64,000 nt of DNA, taken from the NCBI RefSeq assembly GCF_900451175.1, contig NZ_UGJJ01000002.1, forward strand, positions 62,001 to 126,000, read 5' to 3'. Numbering within the stretch: position 1 is the stretch's first letter; every line of letters starts with the position of its first letter. The position numbers were made by a program, and so were the translations under genes. The notes beneath the pieces were generated by a model. It saw nothing but the letters and a program-made list of their open reading frames with translations, had not been told where the DNA came from and made no database searches. Below, piece after piece: positions 43,102-50,739 of this stretch. This DNA comes from Kingella potus. Its GTDB lineage: Bacteria; Pseudomonadota; Gammaproteobacteria; Burkholderiales; Neisseriaceae.

Positions 43102-43872
43102 TTACCTCCGCTCTGCCACTAATCTGAATCCGATACTGATGCCGCGATAATCTGCGTCATAGGGCTTGCGCCATGCGCTGTGCCAGCCGTCGGCGGTGCT
43201 GTGCCAACTGCCGCCGCGTACGGTTTTTTGCCTAGTGGCGGCGGATTGGTAGTCGGGGCGGTATGCGTCCGCTACCCATTCCCAAGCGTTGCCGTAGATG
43301 TCGTACACGCCCCACGGATTCGGCTGTTTCTCTCCGACGGGGTGCGTGCCGCCGGTGGCGAAGTTGCCGCCGTGCCATGCGTATTTGTCCAAATCTTTCA
43401 TGCTGTTGCCGAAGAAATAACGGCTGGTCGTGCCTGCCCGTGCCACGTATTCCCATTCGGCTTCGCTGGGCAGGCGGTAGCGGTAGGTTTTGTCGATGGC
43501 ATTGAGCTTAGCGATAAACTCCTGTGCGTCGTTCCACGAGACGGTGGCGGGGTGGCTGGGCTTGGTGATGCGTGCCGCCATGCCGGGCAGGGTGTAATAG
43601 GGGTTGGAGCGGTCGCGGTTGTACGGATTTTCGCCCATCACCCGCTGCCAGTCGGCTTGGGTAACTTCAAACTGGCCGATGTAAAACGGCTTGGCGATAC
43701 GCTCGCGGTGGGCGGGCTGTTCGCGGCGGTCTGCGTCGCTTTCGCTTGAGCCCATGACAAATTCGCCGGCGGGGATTTCTACAAATTTCATCTCGCCTGC
43801 GGTGATCACATTGGGCGCGGCAAAGGCCGTCTGAACGGATAAGACGGCGAGTAAAAGCAGTGATTTTTTCAT
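43102..43872 (-). CDS. secreted SUMF1/FGE-fold protein lacking catalytic cysteines
   Basis: A 256-residue exported protein (signal residues 1-18, ending TAFA) of the formylglycine-generating-enzyme sulfatase-modifying family: FVEIPAGEFVMGSS, HPATVSWNDAQEFIAKLN, YRLPSEAEWEYVARAG, WGVYDIYGNAWEWVAD, and RGGSWHS near the end. True FGEs need a cysteine pair in the last region; here the positions read SWHSTADGWHSAW, with no Cys. It is therefore probably a binding or structural variant, not a sulfatase activator. It is last in a minus-strand run with 43942-44478 and the NTF2-like gene. Confidence 0.85.
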   Translation of the reverse strand: MKKSLLLLAVLSVQTAFAAPNVITAGEMKFVEIPAGEFVMGSSESDADRREQPAHRERIAKPFYIGQFEVTQADWQRVMGENPYNRDRSNPYYTLPGMAARITKPSHPATVSWNDAQEFIAKLNAIDKTYRYRLPSEAEWEYVARAGTTSRYFFGNSMKDLDKYAWHGGNFATGGTHPVGEKQPNPWGVYDIYGNAWEWVADAYRPDYQSAATRQKTVRGGSWHSTADGWHSAWRKPYDADYRGISIGFRLVAERR

Positions 43873-43941
43873 TGGATTTTCCTTATTGGGCAGGTTTTCA
43901 GGCTGCTTTATTTGCCGTCTGATTTGCCGTCTTGGTCGTCA

Positions 43942-44478
43942 TCAATCAACACCCATGTAGCCTTTGGTGTCGGCGATAAAGCGGTGGGTGCTACTGTTTG
44001 CCAAGCTCCAGCCTGCGTTGAATTTGCCGAAAAACGGGTCTTCAAAGGCTTTGTTCAAATAAATCAGCACCAATAAATCGTTGTCGTTTTTATACAGGCT
44101 CAGCGCAGGCTCGGTGGTCAGCGTGCCGCCCAAGCCGCCTTCTTCGGGCTTGGACTCGGCCGCCGCTTCTGGCGGGGTTTCCATGAAGACGACTTTGCCG
44201 TTTTTGGCGGTAATCAGGCGGATGTTGGGGTTTAGCTGGTCGTCGCGTAAGGCGGGCAAGCTGATGTGCACCGTGCCGTTTTGGCGGATTTCGCCGATTT
44301 TGCCGATCGGTTTTTCGTCCAAAAAGCCCATGATGTCGCGGGTTTGTCCGCTGTAACGCTGCTTGGCGTGCGAGCTGTGGGTGTAGACGGGTTCGTCAAA
44401 CTGCATGGTGGTCGGTGCGGCGGTGGCAAGGGTGGCACTGCCGAGTAAAAGGGCGGTTAAGAATGTTTTGATTTTCAT
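43942..44478 (-). CDS. hypothetical secreted protein
   Basis: A 178-residue protein with a clear signal peptide (MKIKTFLTALLLGSATLATAA, 21 residues). The mature part is beta-rich by eye (DEPVYTHSSHAKQRYSG, GEIRQNGTVHISLPAL) and has an acidic, Ala/Glu-rich stretch in the middle. No known family recognised. It lies between the NTF2-like paralog 2 (25 bases upstream) and the SUMF1-type gene, so the three probably form an operon. Confidence 0.72.
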   Translation of the reverse strand: MKIKTFLTALLLGSATLATAAPTTMQFDEPVYTHSSHAKQRYSGQTRDIMGFLDEKPIGKIGEIRQNGTVHISLPALRDDQLNPNIRLITAKNGKVVFMETPPEAAAESKPEEGGLGGTLTTEPALSLYKNDNDLLVLIYLNKAFEDPFFGKFNAGWSLANSSTHRFIADTKGYMGVD

Positions 44479-44503
44479 GGTTTCTCCTTGATTGGTTTGG
44501 GGG

Positions 44504-44953
44504 TTATCGGCTGGTGGTTCGGGTTTCGCTGTACAAAAATTCCGCCACGCGCTTGGCAATCTGCCACTTGCCGCCTACGCGGGCGTAGCTGTCCTGATAG
44601 CGCACATAATGGGTGAGCATTTCGTCCTGTCCGTCTTTGTCGGCAACCAGCGCCACTTGGCAGTAAGTAATGCCTTCTGCGCTGTCTTCGCCCGTAAATT
44701 CAACGGTTTGCTGCCCGTTTAAGTGATACACGGTGTGAAACTGCGCCAGATAGGCTTTGAACACTTCGCCAATGGCGGCGCGTCCTTTGGCTTCGGCGAA
44801 CAGTTCGCCTTTGATGTAGGTGGTAACTTGTGCCTCGATGGTAAACAGCGGCAGTTGCGCGTCCACGTCTTTCACGTCCGCCAAGTTGGAGAAATGATCT
44901 ACCAAGTGTTTGAGTTCAAAGCGGTCGTTGATTTGTTGCAGGGATAAAGTCAT
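44504..44953 (-). CDS. NTF2-like/SnoaL-like family protein, paralog 2
   Basis: A 149-residue near-twin of 39460-39909: the N-terminal 38 residues are identical, changes are concentrated in residues 39-62 (TIEAQ for TEDAQ, AEAKGRAAIGEV for ANAHGRAEIGGV), and the C-terminus differs (TRTTSR for THKIEA). The upstream region is also conserved for about 100 bases, including the regulatory element. It heads the operon with the two secreted-protein genes. Confidence 0.85.
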   Translation of the reverse strand: MTLSLQQINDRFELKHLVDHFSNLADVKDVDAQLPLFTIEAQVTTYIKGELFAEAKGRAAIGEVFKAYLAQFHTVYHLNGQQTVEFTGEDSAEGITYCQVALVADKDGQDEMLTHYVRYQDSYARVGGKWQIAKRVAEFLYSETRTTSR

Positions 44954-45022
44954 TTTGGATTTCCTTTAGTTGCTGAATTGATAAGCACATGATACGGCAC
45001 GGATTGCAAAAGATAAACTGGG

Positions 45023-45051
45023 TAATTTTGCTAGAGCTTATGAGAAAAATT
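45023..45051 (-). promoter_or_regulatory. shared operator-like element, copy 3
   Basis: The minus strand reads CATAAGCTCTAGCA with the same AT-rich flanks, 70 bases before the NTF2-like paralog 2. GTATCATG at 44988-44995 takes the -10 position. Confidence 0.65.
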
Positions 45052-45130
45052 GATGAATTGGGGTTTGGTTTGGCGGGAATGAGCAGGATTTTTTTCAGAC
45101 GGTCTTTACGGCTGATTTTTTTGCAGCTAT

Positions 45131-45159
45131 TTGATGACAATATGTTTTTTAACTAGAAT
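45131..45159 (+). promoter_or_regulatory. promoter of the triplicated membrane-protein genes
   Basis: TTGATG (45131-45136) and TAGAAT (45154-45159) are spaced by 17 bases, 81 bases before the first of the three paralogs. Later copies lack this region, so all three may be driven from here. Confidence 0.6.
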
Positions 45160-45239
45160 GGGATGGGCTTTAACCGCCATCTGAAAACTGTTTTTGCCGG
45201 AACCGCATCAATCAAATACATAAAGGAGTATCAACACCA

Positions 45240-46166
45240 ATGAACTTCAAACGGATAAAGAAAAAATATTTCATCGGAATCGGGCTTTTGTTTGCCGCGC
45301 TGTGCTTGGGTGGGATATTGATACGGCCGTCTGAAACGGACGTATACGAATACTGGGACGACTTATTGGCAAAAGATGCCAAACCGTGGTTTGTTTCCGA
45401 GCAGGAATACAAAGCCAAAAACCGTGCGGGTTTCTGCTGGCGCGACAAAAAATTTTATACGCCGGCAGAACTGAAAAACAAAGCCGTTGCCAGCTTTGGC
45501 GAAATATGGATTTCGGAAATGGAGACATTCCGTTCCAGAAATCCGCCCAATGAAATCAACGGCGGAACATTTGACTCTGTGAGACAATGCAGATACAGCC
45601 AATTCGGCTGCCGAGTGTGGTTTTTCCCGGGTAAACGCACCAATCAGGAATGGTTAGACCGATTTAAAGAGTTAAAGAAAATTGCCTCACCCGATAATTT
45701 TTATACGTTTGAAGAAAAATACTTGTTCTCACAAGGGGAAAAACAGGCGGGTTCAAAAAAAGAATTGGAAGAATATATTGAAAAAAGCGGTAAAGACGGC
45801 TTTTCGCTGGTGCAAAACACATTGGAAACAAAGCATATGTTAGCTTCGGATTGTTGCTCGGTTCTGCCTAAAAATGAAGCCGTGCAGAAGTTAGAAAGCA
45901 AAGACAATATCGGTTTGGACGAAGATTTGCATTTATTGCATTTTTACCATCAGAGTTCGATTCCTGAAAATATAGATTTACAAGATTACGGGGTGGGAAA
46001 TTTTTATTTTCATGCTCACGAAATAAATAGTTTTGTAAGAAGAACATTGGCGGACAAAGATTATTTAGCGGGAATAAACGAATGGCCGTATGATGAAATA
46101 TATTTTATGAACAATTGCGGAGATGTGTTGCGGCATCCCCATTATGTATTGCGTCGTAAAAATTAA
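45240..46166 (+). CDS. membrane-anchored protein of unknown function, tandem copy A
   Basis: A 308-residue protein with a basic N-terminus (MNFKRIKKKYF) and one hydrophobic segment (residues 12-27), so inner-membrane anchored or exported. The rest is soluble, with many Lys/Glu, aromatic residues and Cys positions (QCRYSQFGCRVWF, SDCCSV, NNCGDV). No family recognised. It is the first of three tandem paralogs; AAGGAG lies 11 bases before ATG 45240. Copies A and C are nearly identical from about residue 93 on. Serial duplication next to a larger partner gene is typical of immunity genes, but that is only a guess. Confidence 0.75.
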   Translation: MNFKRIKKKYFIGIGLLFAALCLGGILIRPSETDVYEYWDDLLAKDAKPWFVSEQEYKAKNRAGFCWRDKKFYTPAELKNKAVASFGEIWISEMETFRSRNPPNEINGGTFDSVRQCRYSQFGCRVWFFPGKRTNQEWLDRFKELKKIASPDNFYTFEEKYLFSQGEKQAGSKKELEEYIEKSGKDGFSLVQNTLETKHMLASDCCSVLPKNEAVQKLESKDNIGLDEDLHLLHFYHQSSIPENIDLQDYGVGNFYFHAHEINSFVRRTLADKDYLAGINEWPYDEIYFMNNCGDVLRHPHYVLRRKN

Positions 46167-46207
46167 ATTCTCTCCCCCTGTATTTTTTGTCTTAAGAAAG
46201 GAAAACC

Positions 46208-46285
46208 ATGTCAGACAATACGACAACTTCAAGCAGTAATCTTGCAAAATATTACAACCCGAACAGGCACAAAAGTTTCAAGTGA
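46208..46285 (+). pseudogene. truncated 5' remnant of the 48327 gene (first)
   Basis: ATG 46208 starts MSDNTTTSSSNLAKYYNPNR..., the same 24 codons that open the gene at 48327, then ends in AAG TGA. The ribosome site AAAGGA is kept, so a 25-residue peptide could be made. The remnant marks the junction of a tandem duplication whose end fell inside the following gene. Confidence 0.85.
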
Positions 46286-46299
46286 ACAAGAGAGTATCA

Positions 46300-47223
46300 A
46301 TGAACTTCAAACGGATAAAGAAAAAATATTTCATCGGAATCGGGCTTTTGTTTGCCGCGCTGTGCTTGGGTGGGATATTGATGCGGCCGTCTGAAACGGA
46401 CGTATACGAATACTGGGACGACTTATTGGCAAAAGATGCCAAACCGTGGTTTGTTTCCGAGCAGGAATACAAAGCCAAAAACCGTGCGGGTTTCTGCTGG
46501 CGCGACAAAAAATTTTATACGCCGGCAGAACTGAAAAACAAAGCCGTTGCCAGCTTCGGTGAAAAATGGATTTCGGAAATGAAAGCGTTTAGTTCCAGAA
46601 ATCCGCCCAATGAAATCAACGGCGGAGAGGTTCTTTCCGTCCGTCATTGTCGAAACAGTGAATTTTCCTGCCGAGTGTGGTTTTTTCCGGGCAAACGTAC
46701 CAATCAGGAATGGCTGGAGTGGTTTGAGGATTTGGAAAAAATCGCCACGCTCGACAATATGTATACATTAAACAGAAAATATCTGTTTTCTCAAGATACA
46801 AAGCAGGTCAGATCAAAAAAAGAATTGGAAGAATATATCGAAAAAAGCGGTAAAAACGGATTTTCGCTGATGCAGAAAACAAATTATGGGCAACAATACA
46901 TTTTAGGTTCGGACTGCTGTTCTGTTTTGTCTAGAAACGAAGCCAATGTAAAATTAAAAAATAGAAATACCATTTTCGACGGGGATTTGCATTATTTCCA
47001 CTTTTACCATCAGGCATCCATTCCTGAAAATATAGACTTGCAAGATTACGGGGTAGGCAATTTCTATTTTAACGCGTATGGCATATATGCTTTAATAGAA
47101 GAAAATTGGACAACGGGAAAATTGGTGGAAGCAGAAAATTGGCAAAATGATAGAATATATTTTATGAACAACTGCGGAGATGTGTTATGGCATCCTCATT
47201 ACCGAATAGAACTTGAAAATTAA
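46300..47223 (+). CDS. membrane-anchored protein of unknown function, tandem copy B
   Basis: A 307-residue paralog (ATG 46300; an in-frame GTG at 46282 overlaps the remnant's stop). The first about 90 residues match copies A and C almost exactly; from residue 92 on it diverges clearly (KAFSSRNPPNEINGGEVLSVRHC, NMYTLNRKYLFSQDTKQV, YGQQYILGSDCCSVL) while keeping the Cys positions and the ENIDLQDYGVGNFYF block. It is the divergent member of the set. Confidence 0.75.
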   Translation: MNFKRIKKKYFIGIGLLFAALCLGGILMRPSETDVYEYWDDLLAKDAKPWFVSEQEYKAKNRAGFCWRDKKFYTPAELKNKAVASFGEKWISEMKAFSSRNPPNEINGGEVLSVRHCRNSEFSCRVWFFPGKRTNQEWLEWFEDLEKIATLDNMYTLNRKYLFSQDTKQVRSKKELEEYIEKSGKNGFSLMQKTNYGQQYILGSDCCSVLSRNEANVKLKNRNTIFDGDLHYFHFYHQASIPENIDLQDYGVGNFYFNAYGIYALIEENWTTGKLVEAENWQNDRIYFMNNCGDVLWHPHYRIELEN

Positions 47224-47264
47224 ATTCTCTCCCCCTGTGTTTTTTGTATTAAGAAAGGAAAACC

Positions 47265-47342
47265 ATGTCAGACAATACGACAACTTCAAGCAGTAATCTT
47301 GCAAAATATTACAACCCGAACAGGCACAAAAGTTTCAAGTGA
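47265..47342 (+). pseudogene. truncated 5' remnant of the 48327 gene (second)
   Basis: Identical in layout to the remnant at 46208-46285: 25 codons from ATG 47265, stop TGA at 47340-47342, followed by the same join into the next paralog. Confidence 0.85.
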
Positions 47343-47356
47343 ACAAGAGAGTATCA

Positions 47357-48283
47357 ATGAACTTCAAACGGATAAAGAAAAAATATTTCATCGGAATCGG
47401 GCTTTTGTTTGCCGCGCTGTGCTTGGGCGGGATATTGATGGGGCCGTCTGAAACGGACGTATACGAATACTGGGACGACTTATTGGCCAAAGATGCCAAA
47501 CCGTGGTTTGTTTCCGAGCAGGAATACAAAGCCAAAAACCGTGCGGGTTTCTGCTGGCGCGACAAAAAATTTTATACGCCGGCAGAACTGAAAAACAAAG
47601 CCGTTGCCAGCTTCGGTGAAAAATGGATTTCGGAAATGGAGACATTCCGTTCCAGAAATCCGCCCAATGAAATCAACGGCGGAACATTTGACTCTGTGAG
47701 ACAATGCAGATACAGCCAATTCGGCTGCCGAGTGTGGTTTTTCCCGGGTAAACGCACCAATCAGGAATGGTTAGACCGATTTAAAGAGTTAAAGAAAATT
47801 GCCTCACCCGATAATTTTTATACGTTTGAAGAAAAATACTTGTTCTCACAAGGGGAAAAACAGGCGGGTTCAAAAAAAGAATTGGAAGAATATATTGAAA
47901 AAAGCGGTAAAGACGGCTTTTCGCTGGTGCAAAACACATTGGAAACAAAGCATATGTTAGCTTCGGATTGTTGCTCGGTTCTGCCTAAAAATGAAGCCGT
48001 GCAGAAGTTAGAAAGCAAAGACAATATCGGTTTGGACGAAGATTTGCATTTATTGCATTTTTACCATCAGAGTTCGATTCCTGAAAATATAGATTTACAA
48101 GATTACGGGGTGGGAAATTTTTATTTTCATGCTCACGAAATAAATAGTTTTGTAAGAAGAACATTGGCGGACAAAGATTATTTAGCGGGAATAAACGAAT
48201 GGCCGTATGATGAAATATATTTTATGAACAATTGCGGAGATGTGTTGCGGCATCCCCATTATGTATTGCGTCGTAAAAATTAA
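47357..48283 (+). CDS. membrane-anchored protein of unknown function, tandem copy C
   Basis: A 308-residue paralog, almost identical to copy A; the differences I see are MGPSET for IRPSET near residue 29 and KWIS for IWIS near residue 90. The near-identity of A and C around a divergent B suggests recent duplication or gene conversion. It lies 43 bases before the gene at 48327. Confidence 0.75.
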   Translation: MNFKRIKKKYFIGIGLLFAALCLGGILMGPSETDVYEYWDDLLAKDAKPWFVSEQEYKAKNRAGFCWRDKKFYTPAELKNKAVASFGEKWISEMETFRSRNPPNEINGGTFDSVRQCRYSQFGCRVWFFPGKRTNQEWLDRFKELKKIASPDNFYTFEEKYLFSQGEKQAGSKKELEEYIEKSGKDGFSLVQNTLETKHMLASDCCSVLPKNEAVQKLESKDNIGLDEDLHLLHFYHQSSIPENIDLQDYGVGNFYFHAHEINSFVRRTLADKDYLAGINEWPYDEIYFMNNCGDVLRHPHYVLRRKN

Positions 48284-48326
48284 ATTCTCTCCCCCCCTGT
48301 ATTTTTTGTATTAAGAAAGGAAAACC

Positions 48327-49403
48327 ATGTCAGACAATACGACAACTTCAAGCAGTAATCTTGCCAAATATTACAATCCGAACAGGCATAAAAGTTTTAT
48401 CAGCCCCAAAACGGCGATGAACCATTACCTGTGGGACAGCGATGTGCCGCCTCAAAACAGGTATTATGCGGAAAAGTTTGAGTGCAAACCCGATGTTTCC
48501 GGTCGGAAAGCCATTGAGATAAACGCTGCCGAATATATGGAATACGGGGGCGGGCGGTTTGTTTCCGCTGCGGATTTCCGTATGTTTGAGAAGTTTTTTG
48601 CAAAAGACAAGGGGGCGATCAAACCCGGAGAGTATGACTTCAAGCAAATGTGGGGATTGCTTTATGGTAATACCAAAACATTGCCAAAAACATCAGATGA
48701 TTTTTATACTTCTGTCTATCAGTATAACCTTGCCCCCGAATCAGCCGATTTTGTCGAACGCGCATTCGTATTCGGTTCGGGAAACTATACGGCGAATATC
48801 GACAGCTTGAAATTTGTGGTGGACGAACAGGGCGGCAAGTCAATCCGCAATCTTAAAATTACGCCTGTGAACGATAATTTTGATTTCAGGGGCGGCGGCG
48901 ATAAATTTTCTTGGCAGAGAATGACGGTAACGGCGGGAAACCAATTTTTTACCGAACTGCTGGACTCGGGCAGGATAGGGAAAACCGTCCCCATCCGCTT
49001 TACCGGAGAAGTTCCGCCTGTTGATGTCAGTGAGAAAGACTTCAATATTTTGAAGCAGAAAAAGCAGGATATTCACGGGAAAGACAATAACAATCTGGAC
49101 TACCTCCGCGCAGCAGCAAAACTATTGGCGCGTGATTTGGACGGTGTGAAAAAATGCAGCTTTTTATCATCTGCCGATCAGCCTGCAACCCCGTCGCTGT
49201 TGGATCGTCTTACCCGCATGAACCAAGACTATACGGCAGGCAATATGAATGCCTTTAACGCCGAAGTGGCGGAACTTGCAAACAGTCCGAGGGCGCAGCA
49301 GTTTCAGAGCCAAATCGCTCTTAAATTTGAAGAGCTGCAGGAACAGCAGCGTCAGCAGGAATTGCTCAGCCAAAATCAAAGCCGTGGTTTTTCAAGATCG
49401 TAA
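48327..49403 (+). CDS. hypothetical protein with Gln-rich C-terminus
   Basis: A 358-residue cytoplasmic-type protein with no signal peptide. The N-terminus is Ser/Thr-rich (DNTTTSSSNLAKYY), the middle is mixed (VERAFVFGSGNYTANIDSLKFVVDEQG), and the C-terminus is helical and Gln-rich (KFEELQEQQRQQELLSQNQSRG). No family recognised. AAAGGA precedes ATG 48327. The following coiled-coil membrane protein starts 15 bases later, so they form an operon. The style recalls accessory proteins beside plasmid mobilisation genes, but no relaxase is present, so this is weak. Confidence 0.72.
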   Translation: MSDNTTTSSSNLAKYYNPNRHKSFISPKTAMNHYLWDSDVPPQNRYYAEKFECKPDVSGRKAIEINAAEYMEYGGGRFVSAADFRMFEKFFAKDKGAIKPGEYDFKQMWGLLYGNTKTLPKTSDDFYTSVYQYNLAPESADFVERAFVFGSGNYTANIDSLKFVVDEQGGKSIRNLKITPVNDNFDFRGGGDKFSWQRMTVTAGNQFFTELLDSGRIGKTVPIRFTGEVPPVDVSEKDFNILKQKKQDIHGKDNNNLDYLRAAAKLLARDLDGVKKCSFLSSADQPATPSLLDRLTRMNQDYTAGNMNAFNAEVAELANSPRAQQFQSQIALKFEELQEQQRQQELLSQNQSRGFSRS

Positions 49404-49418
49404 GAAAGCGGAAATAAA

Positions 49419-49931
49419 ATGAATGAAAGACAGCTCGAACAGCTTATCGAGCAAACCGCCCTGCTGATGCGGAACTGTCAGAAACAGTGTGAAGACTTCT
49501 CGACAAGTCTCAAACAAGATCATCAGAAATTCCTGCAAGAAATGCACCGCAATACGGTTCAAAACATCCGTGCCGAAGTCAAAGAGGGCATGGGCGGCGA
49601 ATTTGCCCGATACAGCGAAGAGCTGCACAGCCTGTCTAACAGTCTGCAACACCAAACCCGTATGTTCCAAATGCAGTTTGAAGAAAACCAGCGCAAAAAC
49701 CAGCAGACCGTCTTTCGCGCATGGCTGGCCGTCAGCATCAGCCTTGGTTTGCTGCTGATTGGCGGATTATGGATGATTTTCCACTACAAAGGCATCATAG
49801 AACAAAGCAAACGCCATGCCGACTACGTTCAAGCTATAAATACTGCCGACATCGTCCAGTGCGGCGATAGCCTGTGCGCCAGAGTGGGAAAGCAAAAAGC
49901 GGGCAAATACAATGTGATTTTGAAAAAATGA
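49419..49931 (+). CDS. coiled-coil membrane protein of unknown function
   Basis: A 170-residue protein: residues 1-100 are a long helical, probably coiled-coil region (LEQLIEQTALLMRN..., QFEENQRKNQQTVF), then a transmembrane helix (about 103-123, LAVSISLGLLLIGGLWMIFHY) and a short C-terminal domain with two cysteines (VQCGDSLCARVG). Architecture recalls MobB-like or sensor-anchor proteins, but no family is assigned. Translationally close to the 48327 gene and followed by a DUS terminator. Confidence 0.75.
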   Translation: MNERQLEQLIEQTALLMRNCQKQCEDFSTSLKQDHQKFLQEMHRNTVQNIRAEVKEGMGGEFARYSEELHSLSNSLQHQTRMFQMQFEENQRKNQQTVFRAWLAVSISLGLLLIGGLWMIFHYKGIIEQSKRHADYVQAINTADIVQCGDSLCARVGKQKAGKYNVILKK

Positions 49932-49944
49932 ATAAGAGATACGA

Positions 49945-49977
49945 AAGGCCGTCTGAAATGTTTTCAGACGGTCTTTT
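49945..49977. terminator. DUS-pair terminator
   Basis: AAAGGCCGTCTGAAA and TTTCAGACGGTCTTT form the stem with one G-U pair, after the coiled-coil gene. Confidence 0.7.
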
Positions 49978-50023
49978 GCTATTTCAGGCTGCCTTTAATG
50001 CCGTCTGGAAGGCTACCTGAAAA

Positions 50024-50584
50024 TCACACCTTACTAATATTCAAATTCTCGCCAACCCACAATTCAGGCTTGTCAAAAACCCTGCACACAAAATCCGCAA
50101 TACTCTTCCTAGACACCGCGCCGCCCGTTTCAGGCTGGCCTTTGGGTGTAAGCTGGTAATCCACTTCGTCCGCGTCGGTGAACCAGTCGGGGCGGAGGAT
50201 GGTGTAATCCAAGCCTGACGTTTCAATAATGTCTGCCAATGCACGATACGGGCGTAGCACGGGGCGTAGCGGCTCATCATAAATGCCGATGGACGACACG
50301 GCGATCACACGGCGTACGTTTGCGGCTTTCATGGCGGCGATGATGTTTTCGCCCATTTTGCCCAAATCGCCCGCCAAGTTGACGTACACGATGTCAATTC
50401 CTGCCATGGCGGCGGTCAAATCCGCTACGTTCAGAGCGTCGCCAGCAAAAGTGCGGTGGCTTTGGGCGGTGTTTTTCAGACGGCGTGCAAACAGGGTCAG
50501 GTGTAAATCGGGATTTTGTTCGGCGATGGCGATGACTGCGCGGGCTAATGAGCCGTTTGCGCCGATGATGAGGATGTTTTTCAT
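50024..50584 (-). CDS. NAD(P)H-binding protein (atypical SDR, NmrA-like)
   Basis: A 186-residue Rossmann-fold protein with the motif ILIIGANGSLARAVI (residues 4-18, GxxGxxA type), IDIVYVNLAGDLG and VRRVIAVSSIGIYDE (about 92-106), and LDYTILRPDWF (about 125). Such proteins are NAD(P)-binding isomerases, reductases or redox sensors. It is divergent from the LysR gene at 50740, the classical layout of a LysR regulator and its target. Confidence 0.85.
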   Translation of the reverse strand: MKNILIIGANGSLARAVIAIAEQNPDLHLTLFARRLKNTAQSHRTFAGDALNVADLTAAMAGIDIVYVNLAGDLGKMGENIIAAMKAANVRRVIAVSSIGIYDEPLRPVLRPYRALADIIETSGLDYTILRPDWFTDADEVDYQLTPKGQPETGGAVSRKSIADFVCRVFDKPELWVGENLNISKV

Positions 50585-50739
50585 ATTTCGTTTCTCCTGT
50601 TGGATGGATGAAACGCAGTATAAGGGCTTTGATTAAAAAAGATTAGCGGGTAAAATCCGCAAGACCTTATCAATAAATTTAATGAATAAACTGCTTGGGC
50701 AGCCTGAAACGCCCGAGGCAGCCTGAAAAAGGAGCAAAC

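Noticed and set aside
48327..49931. A conjugation or mobilisation locus
   Set aside because: The coiled-coil membrane protein recalls MobB-like proteins, but no relaxase, coupling protein or oriT-like sequence is visible.
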